The notes under the pieces are model-generated. The model was not told the DNA's origin. It worked only from the letters and a program-made list of their open reading frames with translations, and ran no database searches. DNA of 64,000 nucleotides, taken from NCBI GenBank assembly GCA_036937835.1, contig CM072870.1:21604001-21668000 (forward strand). The letters run 5' to 3'. Position numbers and translations under genes: made by a program. Source of the DNA: Pampus argenteus (taxonomy: Eukaryota > Chordata > Actinopteri > Scombriformes > Stromateidae). Below are positions 1 to 12,900 of the stretch, piece by piece (the first letter of the stretch is position 1; each line of letters opens with the position of its first letter).

Positions 1-1110
1 AATGTAACAGTTTCTTAAAAGGAGCTTTTTCCTTCCGGTGCAGCAGGACAACTTGATGAATTGTTGATGTTTTTTTCTGCCTCACTCAGCAGGTCACCAT
101 GGCAACCGGAGGTGGCCACTGTACATCCCACTCTGCACAGAGGGAAGCGTGTTTCTCTTTTTCATTCTCACACCCAGAAACGTGATTCATGACCATAAAA
201 TTATCATGTTTTGTTGTTGGCTTGAACTCTGCAGACTGCTGTAGTTCAGGACATCCAGCAGCTGATTTATGAAGCCATTTAGTTTCCATCTGAACAGAAG
301 TTGGTCTCTTTGTTTGAAGGCAAACACATAAATAAAACAGCATGAAGCATCTGACCCTGCTGGGAGACAAGCCCCGCCCACATAGACATGGTGGGCGGGG
401 ACAACTCTGGTATCCATGGAACCAGAGACAGACCAGGACCTTAAATCCTTCCCTTTCTCCAAACTAGAGATTTACTGAATTAGGTTGCACCATTGAAAGG
501 TCTCATCTTGTGAACACTTTAGCAATGTGTAATTCTGTAGCGCTGTGGATTCAAACGCAATCTACAGGAAGTCATTGTCGCATCACTAGCTACAACATAA
601 CTTCCAAATATTACAGTCCGAAGAGGCGAAACAATATAAACATGCCTGATAATATTTTATAAAAGTAGGTATGGCTAGTTAGTATTAATCAGGCAGTTTA
701 TAGTGAGGTAGAAATTTTCTTAGAATTTTTACCAAACTGCACCACTTCCTGTAAAATGTCCTTAACAATCACTTTTAAATAGCTTTAAATACTAATTTAC
801 CAGGATATTACTATAAGGGACCTGTAAAATAAAGCTTTACCAAATAAATTTATGCAATAATAAAACATGTTGTTCTCCAACCTTTACCTCATAAACTGTT
901 AGACACTGTTTTTTGGTGCTGATGTGAATTTAGAGGTTGACTTTGTAGAATAAATTGAGATGAGTGTGATGAGTGTGTGAAGACTATAGTTGACTATAGT
1001 AAAACAACAACAACACTGAAATTGTCAGCAGCATCAACACAAACCATATCAGAGTCTGTAGGCTGATATTTATTACTGAATATGTGAAGTTTACAAGCTG
1101 AAGAGACTGA

Positions 1111-1149
1111 GGAGTTCCACAGGGCTCCAGTCTGGGTTCTTTAATATTT
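1111..1149 (+). mobile_element. LINE reverse-transcriptase scrap (L2/CR1-like)
   Basis: The plus strand reads GVPQGSSLGSLIF, which matches the conserved GVPQGS-x-LGP-LLF block of LINE reverse transcriptases. Sequence on both sides has decayed and gives no longer alignment by eye. It is a short fossil and not active. The subfamily assignment is tentative. Confidence 0.5.
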
Positions 1150-1799
1150 CTGACAGGACAGTTTATGTCTCTTTGTCTGTCTATAACATTAAATCTGTCT
1201 GTCTGGTTCAGATTTGGACGCAGTTGGTAAATTAACACTGGACATAAATCGTGCAAAATCGTCCAAAATTGATGTATATTGTGCTAAATGACACTGTGGA
1301 CATTAATGCGCCACAGAGGGTGAACCTTTCTGTTTTTAACAATCCAATAACCTTTCCTTTAGTGCCACCATCAGGACAAATCCTCATACATGACAGAAAT
1401 CTAACAGATTAGCATGAAATCAGCTGAGGATGCACTCGCCAGCATCAGGACAAAATGTCCGCCTTAAAACAGGATGTCTCAGACATCTTCCCTCCGCTCG
1501 GCTCTTCTTTGACGTGATCCAGGACCAGCTGATCTTCTGATGATGTAATTTCAGTGGGCGGGGCAGCTGTGTCAGTCAGCCATCTTTATTGTGGCGTCTG
1601 CGGGGCGATTGTCAGCAGATCAGTTTAGTTCATCTGTTGGTGGAAGACATGAAGCCATTTAAACCTGATGTGTGTCCGTCTTTGAGGACAGATTAGAGTG
1701 TCTCACAGCTTCATGTCTGATTGTTTAAAAACTACAGAAATCTAACAAACCTGGATTGAAACACAGCTGCCAACTGTCCTGCTTGAAATTATAAAACAT

Positions 1800-2082
1800 C
1801 CAGAATCGGGGGCCACATTACAGATGTCTATGAGTTGTTAACAGCTCCACCAAATAGTGATTTTCACCTCTAAACTTCTCACATGGTTTCATTTCAATAA
1901 ATGTTCAAATGATTCAATATTTCAGCAAAAATCAAATATTAGAGAAAAGGTCCAAAAGCTGAATTTGTGTATCAGAACTTTGTTTTTTCTTCTTTCCTCC
2001 CCCATTAATCATCTCGCAACCCCTCAGATTTATCTGGTGACCCTTTGGAGGGGCCCGACCCCTAGGTTGGGAACCACTGGTC
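1800..2082. mobile_element. hAT-like non-autonomous element remnant
   Basis: The right edge ends in GGTTGGGAACCACTG, the reverse complement of the CAGTGGTTCCCAACC terminus typical of hAT-Charlie-type elements. The upstream 280 bases are AT-rich, non-coding and have the look of a fish interspersed repeat. The left terminus is not clearly visible, so the element is truncated or diverged there. Confidence 0.45.
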
Positions 2083-3501
2083 TAGCTAACTGTAAAAGTA
2101 AAGTACAGTGTTTACTGTAAAGTAGTTGAAACTTCTTCCACCACTGTGTACCTTCAACATTTTAACCAGATATTTTCCAACACATTTATTCTTTTGTATT
2201 GATGTTTCAACCAGGAGAGTTTCATGTTGATCAAAACTGTCAAAGAGAGAACTGTGAGTCACTAGTGTTGTTTAAAAGAAATATTAACTATTAAAATAAG
2301 GATTTTACTTCTGAAACCGAAATATCTTCTCCCACTTCACAACTCTATTGCAGCACATTTTGACAGATTGTTGCTGAATCACAACAATATGGCCGCCACG
2401 GGCAGTCAGGGAGGAATAAATTATGAGCTGTGTTGGATTCGTAATGGGCTCTAGTCAATATAATTGATCTCACTCTATCTGTGTGAGTCCTGCTTTCAGC
2501 TCTGTGAATGATAATGTTTGTCTGTTGGTGAAATATCTTTATCTACCAATAAATATCAGATAAATTGACAGGAAAATTGTTCGACACATTCATGGTCCCC
2601 TCAGGATGAATTATAACATTTAGTTTACTGTCTTCTATAACTGGTAGTTCATAGTTTGAAGTATCTTCTTCAATTTGAGGCAGTTATTTATCAAGTTTTA
2701 TCAAGCAAAATTTTAACAGAATTTCCAGAAAATCAAAGTAAAATGTAAAAAAAATAAAAATAAAAGTAGAATTGTGGAATATTTGGAGGTGGAGATAATT
2801 TTCTAGTCAGAAGAAGAGGACACAAGGAGATGATGTAATTAAAAGAGCAGCAGCCAAAGCAAACGATGGAAAACCATGTGGAAAACGTGATGGAAATATG
2901 ACATTTCTGCTTGTTTTCATGTACTAATTTGAGGAAAGCACAAGTTGAAAGTAAGAATAAAAACAACAGGTGGATGGAAATGTACCTACTGTATATTAAT
3001 AGGTATGTTGTCTGTAGCTGTAAAGTGTTGTTGGTTTGTACAGAAGGCAAAAAATAGATTTTTGTTTTAGGTTGACAAAGATTTTTAATTCTTACTGCTT
3101 TTCTGTTTTGTTCTCTGGAACTCTTACAGGATTTCTGACACTTTCACAAGAAACTTACTTTCTGGCAGCACCTTGTTTATGCATAAAGTCATTGTGTTTC
3201 AAGATCTGCAGCCTTTATATTACAATTTTGGTCTCATGATTGGTTAGAAGGCATTAATGAAGTGAAAACAGTCTGATAATCAGTCAACTGACCGTCATGA
3301 AAGAAAAACATCTTTGGTTTTATAAAAGAAAAAAAGTCAAAATGATGCGGATCTGGTGTGCGAAGCTGCAGGTGAAAAACAGAAAGTGAGGTCATGTGAT
3401 GTGATGGAGGATGATGGAGGTACCGACGTCACAGATCTGCAAACAGAAACACAGACGAGTTCTTCTCTTCAGCACTGAGTCAACCCGTCTGTCACTTCAC
3501 T

Positions 3502-3507
3502 TTTATT
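3502..3507 (-). terminator. palm: Putative poly(A) signal of palm
   Basis: AATAAA on the minus strand, about 440 bases after the palm stop codon. It is the first canonical hexamer I noticed downstream and would give a short 3' UTR. Another site could be used. Confidence 0.4.
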
Positions 3508-3948
3508 TTCTTCTTTTATAAAACTCAAAAAAAAAGCTGCAAGAATTCTACCAGAAACTGAATCTGCAGTCGGAGAATCTGCACAAACTTAATAAAACCA
3601 AATAAATACAACTCTAAAATCAATTCACTGCTGTGTTTTAGAGAGCTTATAAAGAGAGAGATGATGTTAAAGGTTACAAATCTGCATGGCTAATGCTAAT
3701 GCTAATGCTGTCAGATGCTCATCACAACACGACTGGAAACATGAGGGATACAAAAAGTAAAAAGGCTTCAAGAAAATAGAAAAAAGTAAAGAAAAATTTA
3801 TAAAACATGAGAATAAAGAAACAGGAAGTGATGTCATGTTAGAGGCGGGGCAGTGGGCAGTGGGTGGAGTTTAGTTCCTGTAGTTTTTGTCCTGGAGCAT
3901 CTCCGTCCTTTTATGTGATCAAATTTAGCAGCAGCGCCCCCTGCAGGC

Positions 3949-6900
3949 TCACATGATGCTGCAGCACTTACACGGCTGCTTCTCCTTCTTTATCTGCACC
4001 GCTCCTCCCTCCACCTCCCTTGTCTCCCCTGGCGTCTCCCCGTTGCTTGCTGCCGCCGTCTCTGGAGGTTTGGAGGCTGGGGGCGGGGCTGTGGAGGTTG
4101 GGGGCGGGGTAGTTGAGGCGGGGGGCAAGGTTGCTGTCTGTGCGGCCTTCTCCTTCTCTTCTCCTGGTGATGTTTTCCCGTCAGCATCCTCGATGAGCAC
4201 CAGCTCGGCTTTCACCGTCCCCTGCAGCCCCAACACCTTCTTGGTTTCGTCCTCGTCCTCCACGCTCTGGTATCCCATGAACACCATGGTAACCGGCTTC
4301 TCCTCGCTGGCCTCATCTACACCTGGCTCGGCCTCCGGTTTGGCCTCCATCCCGGTGATCTCTGCCGCCACGTGCAGTGGCTTTTGCCCCGCCTCTTCCT
4401 GCACCTCTGCGGTTGGGAGCGAAGTCACCGTGGCGATGGTCTGTGACATCATTGAAGCCTCGTCAGCTTTGTGGATGAGCTCGTCGACCTCGGAGGAGCT
4501 GAGCAGGACGGCGTCTTCACCGTTCATCTCGTGGACCACTGAGAGACAGAGAGACAGAACCAGGATCAGATACCAGATCAGGACTCACTGCTGGTCTCAG
4601 CTGACAGACGTGGACCAATAAAAAACAGCTGGAGGTCTGCAGATAATTCAAGGACACTAATGTCAGAGCTGAGCAATATAAGGAAAATACCTGATTAGAA
4701 TTTCTGTGACTGATATTAAGAGTCATAGTAAATTAATTAAATTTATATTAAATTAAGCTCATGTGCAGACTCAAACCAACAATGTGTTAGTCCATCCACC
4801 AAGCTCATTGGTTCCTATTGAAAATCTTCAAAAACTCCTCACAAATATATAGTTTGATCATTAAACTAGACCTGCATGCAGCTAAATTGAGGTCCAAACA
4901 CCTGATATGACTCAGAACCAAAAGATCACTAATACAGCTGGATTTTTCATGTTTGACATTTTATATAAATTAGCTCCATTTCTGCTTGTTTAAGACAAAA
5001 AAAACAGATTTAAAACAGCTCACAGATATATAGTTTCATGTTTAAAAAGGCATAAAGGCATTTATACAGCACCTTTTTTTAACACAGGTTACAAAGTGTT
5101 TTACATCAACATCGGCACATAAAGAAGAGAACACATACAAGAAAAAAACATTTAAAACTACATACAGACATAATACACATATAAATATAAATCATATACA
5201 TGCATACAGCAACTACCTATAGCACACCCTTGAAGTTATTGAAAGTTATAGGAAGACCATTCTAAAAAAGTTGGTTGTTTATATAGTTTGGCACGCGGTA
5301 TGGCCAACAGGTTCTGGTTGGATGATCTTTGCAATATTCCTAAATTGAAAAAAACCAAAACAGGATTGCACCTATTTGTTGACACCGTGTTTGAATTTCA
5401 ATTTAGGGTCAAATATACGCCAAGATACCTAGCATTAATTATGACATAGGGGGCAAGTGGTCCAATATGCCATCTGTAGTATTTGAGTTGAGTTGAAGGA
5501 AGTTTAGAGACATCCAGTCCTTGTGGTTGCTAAGATCATCTGGTTTTACTTAAACATATAACAGAGTGTCGTCTGTATAACGATATATATATAACCAAAG
5601 AGACTGAATCTGGACCAATGGAAGCATAAACTGTTGTATCATGATTGTAACAGTATTCTGTAGTGTAACAGTAACAGTATGTTACACTACACAACACACT
5701 TTAAAACAGACAACAACAAAAAAAGAAGTGCAATTTTCTTCAATAAAATAAACCAATGAATAATTATATTCTTACTGATATTTTCATTATGTTACAATTA
5801 TTCTTAATATAAATAAATAAATAAATATATACAAAAAAGAAAAACAGAGCTACACAATAGCAGAAAACAAAAGTCACAAAACTTTTGTTGTACCACTTTT
5901 TGGTGTTCTTAGACGGTCCCTGTGCACTCGTCTCGCAGCTGACTTTCATAAAGACCAACGTTACTTGTCCAGTTCGGAGGCCGGTGGCTTGTTTTTGGTA
6001 GCTTGTTGTCTACTTTACTACGGTAGGAAAGAGATGTTGTTTGTGTTTTAACGTTTGACTCATCAGTTATGAAACTTTTGAATCTCTAAATATATATTTC
6101 CAACTTTACAGAGGTGCTGCTTGGTGCTCCCTCCTTCACTTGGTGCCCTTTTGCACAGCACATGATGTGCACGTATGTAGCGGCGACGCTGCAGCGACGT
6201 GGCTCATTGTTGGTTTAAGTCTGAATATGAGATTTACTGACAAAAGATTAAATACAGAATATCACCACTGTTTCTTTAACAGACTTTGAAACAATATTCG
6301 GATCACTGTGGAGATTAAATTAAAAAAATATATAACTTTTTTTTTATAGTAAAAACTGTCTCATTGAGGGGTCGTAAGAGGGAATTTAGACTTTTGACCT
6401 CAGTGTTGCTATAGTTACAGTCTGAAGGACCTTCAGCTGGAGACAAAGATGACGTCCTCCTCCTCTGATCTGAACTCTAATAGTGTTTTCTACTGTTTGT
6501 GAGTTTGTTAATGTTTTTATTTTTTGTTATTTGACGTGAAACTTCACAGTCAGTGACAGGAATGAGGAGGAAGACGTGAGGAAGAAAAGTTGAGTTTAAA
6601 AGTTTTACTTTAAGAGAAGTTCTCTGCAGGTAATTCTGAAAACAAGTATTAGTAAAAGTAACAATACTATTACACAACCTAGTACTACTACTACTAATAA
6701 TAATTATTGTACTATATTTGGTGTCCATAGTTTTATAACACTGTAGACATGAAGCTCTCTCAGGTTGATGTCAGTAAATTATCTGTAAGCGAATAACAGG
6801 ATATTAATTTATTATATAATATTCCTCCTGCATAAGGTAACTTCTCGTAAAGCCGGCTCTGATTTTATTTTATTATTTCATTTTTTCACCTTTCCGCTCG

Positions 6901-9900
6901 TCCTCGTAAACTTTGACCCCCTGCTCAGAGATGTCAACAGGAAGTTTGGTGTGAGAGGACAGAACTCTGGTTTCTCCCGTCAGTTTGTCCCGCTCTACTT
7001 TAATCTCCACCGAGTACATCGCTGAGGGGCGGGAGGGAGGTTAGAGGGGTCACACAGGGTCAACACACACACACACACACACACACACACTGATCATGAG
7101 CTAATGTTAGTTATATTACAGACAACAGCAGACAGTGTTAAACTCACTCTGCCCTACAGTGGATTTTGTAAATATGAACAAAGACTGAATCAGCTTTTCA
7201 CATGTGAAATATTTCATATGTTTTAAACTCAGAAGCTCATTTTAATAAACAGTTAAAATGCATTTATACATCCTGGCATTTTATCAGCTCCCTTCCTGAC
7301 TGTAACCCAGCCTCTGTTTTTAATTACATGTTATTTTATCCTCATATCCCATGTTTTATATGTTTTATATGTTTCATACTGATCTTTTATCCTGCTGCTA
7401 TGACTTTGCGTGTAAAGCACTTTAAGCTGCAATCCTATGTATGAAATGTGATTATTATTATTATTTAAATTAAACTGCAACAATTAGTTGATTAAAGAAA
7501 TTGATTATTTGAGTGGGAAAAATCAATCGGCAACAACTGATATCAATAATTGATAATCGATAAATAACTGTTTTAGTCATTTTTACAAAAAATTGCTAAA
7601 ATTCTCTGATTCTACGTTCTTAAATGTGAATATTTTCTAGTTTTTATATTCTTTATTGGTGACATGTTGCTCCTCAGACCTTCACCAGGTAAAATTCATG
7701 CAAACAAACGGCAGCATAAATATTATAAACTAAGTAATTTCATTTAGATCAATCAGGATAAATGGAAGAGGATTCAGTAATTACAGGCCTGCAAAGAAAG
7801 TTTGGTCCAACGATTGTAAAGTTAAGTTTAATATGTTGAGATGCTCCTGTAATTTTTCTGTCTTCTTTTAGTGAAAATGAAGTTTGGTCTTCTCATATTT
7901 TATTTTTAAAAAGGGAAGGATTTTATTTAAAAATGGATCATACGAGACATTTATCATATTTTTATATGTGATGCAGCAACAAACTGACAGACTCGCTCAC
8001 AGACAGACAGAAAGACAGACAGACAGACAGGTGTTAGAGACAGACAGGTGGTTAAATGTTACAAATAAAGACACGCAAACTCTTCCTACACCTGCCTAGA
8101 AGCTGTGACCTCTGACCTTGTCTCTGATTGGATGAGTACCTGACCTTTGGGAGATCTTTAATCACGTCTCCTGTATGAAGTGTATATAATAAAGACTGAT
8201 CACGCTGTCGTCTGTTTCTTGTTCTCTGACTCACCTCTCTTCATCTCCTCCGTCGCCTCGCTCGGTTTGTTCATTCGAGGGCTTTTGTGAACCCTGACTT
8301 CTGCAAGGGCTCATGGGAAAAAGGAGGCAGGCACAGAGACAGAGCAGAGTAAAGACTGAAGGTGCGTTCCAATACTCATACTACATCGTATGTCCCAGTA
8401 CATACGATGTCAAATGCATTATGACAAAAATATCAGCATATCCTAATGCTTCTGTTTGCATTTTTACAGTATGCAAGCCGACACGCTTTTCTGGCTATTC
8501 TGACCCACAATCCTCTACGAGGCGGAAGATGTGACGTCACATCGACTGAGCCGCCAAGAGAGCACAGACAGATGAAACGCATTTACAGTGCAATGACAGA
8601 AGCCAATGCAAGAGGGTCAAAGTTCATGGCACAATGCTATGATGACATTGTATGGCTAATTGTACGCATACTGCAGTAATACTACAGTATGGGCAACTGC
8701 AGTATGTAGTAAAGGTAAAAAGTAAACGATTTGGAACGCGGCACGCAGCTCTGTGTGTGAGGTCATCAGATCACATGACTGATTCCTCTGTGGTCCAATC
8801 AGATTCACTGCAATCTGATTAATGTAATCTGACTACTGTTATCTGATAACTCTAAATGTATTACTGGTATATATAATCTAATAATCTACATACTGCAATC
8901 TAATGTAATCTGATTAATCTATTATTATTACTGTAATGTACCTACTGATATCTGAAGAATATAAAGTAACTACTGTAATCTGATTACTGTTAACTGATTT
9001 CAGTAATGTAATTACTGTAATGTGACCACTGTTATCTAAAGAATATAATGTAATTACTGTGACTACTGTAATATGAGTACAGTAATCTGATTACTGTAAC
9101 CCGATTAATCTAATAATCTGATTATTATCTGACATGTAATCTGATTATTGCAGTCACACTACTGTAATGGGACTAATGCAATCAGATTACATGACTACTT
9201 AAATCTGATTACTGTAATCGGATTGATATAAAATGTTTGCAGTAATCTGATAACTGTAATCTATTACTGTAATCTGGTATGATTTGATTCATGTAATATG
9301 AATAAAGTGGTCTCACTACTGCAAAATTATTACTGTAATCTGATTACAGATACAGAACACAGTAGATAAAAAATCCAAGAGTCTCACCTTGAACTACCTG
9401 ACCTGTCACTGCAGCTTTGTCCTGCTGACTGCAGCTGTGACCTTTGACCTCTACAGCTAATCAGAAAGAGACAGTGAGAGAGGGAGAGGAGACGTGTTCA
9501 TGACAAACAACAAAACAAAGAGACAGAGAAGAAGAAATGTACCTTTAACTGATCCTGATGTCACCTGGAGACAAAATGACAGAGAAAAACATTAACGTAT
9601 ACCTGAAAATAAATCCGAAACACAGTAATCACCTGTCTACCAGTTTAAAGTGCTGCCAGCGACGCCTACAGGCTGCACCACTCGCAACAATATGATCAAA
9701 CTACGCCCTGATGATTTATTGATCTGAAGGAAGTAATCTGAATAGTGTAATTTGACCAGTTCAATGTGATCTGGTATAATCTGGCTAGTTTAATATGACT
9801 AATATAATATACATAAGTGGTAAAGTGTGTGTTTTACACTCACTGTGGTGTGTGTCATGGTCTCGCCTCCAGACTCCAGACTGAACAGCTCCTGCTGCAA

Positions 9901-9906
9901 CCTGCA

Positions 9907-9937
<31 letters not shown>

Positions 9938-12900
9938 CATTTAACTGTTCAATTTAACACAGCTATATTAACCAAAGTACAAACTAATCATGGATCAAAA
10001 CAAACATCTCAAATAACCAATGTGGTGTTTAAGATTGTAGATTAAACCAGATTAGACCTGTTGATGGTTTCCTCCAGGCTCCTGGACTTGGCCTCATCCT
10101 GCTCCAGTTGTCTCTTCACCTCGTCCTGTTCGGGTCCAGCAGACGGTGCTCCATCCAGCAGCCAGCGCTCCCTCAGAGCCTTCGACTGAACACAGGAAAT
10201 ACAATCAGACTATCTATTCCTCAAAAGCTCCATATGAGATATAGATCTATATTAAGTCTGTATAGTTTTTGTATTTCAGGACGACCAGCTGTCCATCCTC
10301 TGGTCATCGTCTGTAGTTGGTTTTGTGTTCAGAACCGCAGCATGGCATGTTTACATGTGTAAATGTGTCATGTGATCAGACGTGAACAGCTGTCTGTTAA
10401 AAATATAGTCAGTTATTTTGAAGCAGCGGCTGAGAGTCTGAGAGTGAAAGGAGCCGCAGCGTTTCTGTCGTTCCTGACGTTCAGATCGGCTGATCTGAGA
10501 TCAGCTGCAGATATTTTTACTCTGCAGCTGTTCACAGTCTGTAGCTGGTAATGCTCAGTCGCCTCACCTCTGGATCTACGCTGTACAACCAGCGGTAGAA
10601 ACTGAGAGAAACACTTCATCTTTACTGAGAGGTTATGTGTTTGCAATAATATAAACTGACATGAAGATGAGTTAAAGGCAACTCCAGCGGTTAACTTGAT
10701 GTTCACCTTCAGGTGTTGCAGAGCTCGCCGATCATCCTCTAGCTGACGCTTTTTATTCTCAATCTCTGTCTGCCATTTCCTCTTCTCCTGAGGCATGATG
10801 GGAAAAAGAGTCAGACACATGACAACAGTAACAAATGACTCTTCAGCTGTTTTTTCAGTGCTGCAACTTTAACTTCAGTCCTGCATTAAAATGTTACTTC
10901 AATAAAAGTATTAACTTCAAAATATACTTTAAGTAAAATTAAAAGTACTGATTCTGTCCATTTTAGAATGATAGATATTGATATGTATTATAATTATTGA
11001 TTAATTAAAGTGTTCATCAGGTTAATGTATGTGCTTAATTATTTATGTACTGATGGGAAGTTTGTGAATTTCACCCTTAAGATCAATGAAGTCTTATCTT
11101 ATCTCTAATATTACATCATAATTAATTAGTTAATTATATTTTCTTGTACTGATCTGAAAGTACATAGTTACAAGAATTAAGTAGAATCAAGTAGAAGAAA
11201 ATGAAAACACACAGTAAAGTACAAGTACCTCAAAATTATACTTAAGTGCAGTAAAATAAAATAATAAAATAATAAAATAAAGGTTTCTACAGTGTGAATA
11301 CAATGTTAGTATCACTGTATTACTACAAATACTACTGCAGATACTACAGAGTGACACAGCACTATGTGTGTGTGTGTGTGTGTTTTTGTGGATCAATAAG
11401 TGCATTAGTGAAGTCTCTCAGCTCTCAGAGAGGAGGAGGGCAAGGAGAGTGTGGAGGTCACAGGTAGAATATCATGTATATGTATATATACATATAATAT
11501 ATATGTGATCCTGTGTGTGTTCATACATGTGTCTATGTATATATATGTATGTGTGTATGGTGCATTCACTGACAATATGTAAAGGGGACTCACGGCGAGC
11601 AGCTGCAGTCGATCCTGCTGACAGAGAGCTTCAGTCGTCCTGACAGAGAAACGGAAACATTAGAGGGAAAGAAAAGTTTCTATCAACCCAGATTAAAGCT
11701 GGGTTGATAGAAAGACTTTTTACAGTGAAAACATGTTTGATCAACAGTTATAATTCTCAAGTTTATCAGAAAAAGTTAAGAATCTTATTTTTTATTTTAT
11801 CTTTCACTTTCAGCAGTTTGATAAACGCAGAGCCTGATCTCATGTTGTTGATCTCGGGTATCAGAGTATCAAAGCCACACCCAGCTGTAACCATGGTAAC
11901 AGGAAGTGATGCTGCCTTCTCGTGCAGTGAGAAATATCAAATCTGCAAACATGAGGGTTGCAATGTATAAAAGAGAATTCTTTAAATTACAAAAAACTCG
12001 TTGAAATGTTTGTCAGTAGCACACTGTGAACCTGAACCTGGACGGTTCAGTACCGTGAGGCGTTTAAGATGTTTGAGATGTTTTGTCACAGAGATGCTGT
12101 TGATCTGCAGACTGCAGCCTGACTGTCACATGAGTGTTAGCCACTAGCTGTTAGTTCACTGCTACTGGAGCTCTCTGTCTGTCTAAACTGAGAACGTGGC
12201 AGGTTGATCATCGGAAATCAACAGAAGAAGAAGTTACAGCTTCATCACAAGATCAAACGAACACATCTTGATAAACAGAACGTGGAACGGATGAGGAGAT
12301 TAAATAAGATTAAATAAGATATCATTTTAATATAAACTTCGAGTTGTTGTTACAGCTATGAAGGTTTGAACCAAAACATTCATATAATGCATATAATGGA
12401 TACCCTTGAAGTCATGTTGAAAGTCATGTACTCAGAAGTGCAGGACTGCTGCTAGCTCAGCTCAGAATAGAATAACAGATGCTGCATTATATGTTCCACA
12501 TTATCAATGCTTCTTAATACTTGAGTTATCAGATAACAAAGGCTCATACTCAGCATAGTCATACACCAGGGCCAGTGTGCATTCATGTTAAGTGCCTCCA
12601 GTGAATAATGTAGCCGGACGTTTTCTGAGAGGGGAAGTCAGGATTATTTATGGAACAGGGTCACAGATTTGATCAAGCGATTTAAGGACATTTGTGGGAT
12701 TCAAGAATTTTCTCTGAGGTGCAAACAAATTTTTCAGAGTCATGAATAGATCATCTCTCTTTTCTTCACTTGTTTCACTTACAGTCAACACAGATCCTCA
12801 CTGAGCTGATTACATCATCTTTTTTTTTTAATAAAAGCTCAGTTTCCGTCGTTCACACTGGAGAACGATGATTAAAACTCCTTTCACAGGATGAGAAAAC

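Larger units (their letters stand above)
1..3489. other. Gene-free flank downstream of palm
   Basis: I see no supported coding exon here. Open frames are short, AT-rich and lack recognisable domains. The stretch holds a LINE reverse-transcriptase scrap (1111-1149), a hAT-like remnant (about 1800-2082), and a GC-box-like patch near 1555-1610 of unknown meaning. The genes before it would lie outside the window. Confidence 0.6.

Noticed and set aside
3953..4621. 222-codon plus-strand frame
   Set aside because: It is antisense to the last palm exon, whose GC-rich repeats leave the reverse frame open.
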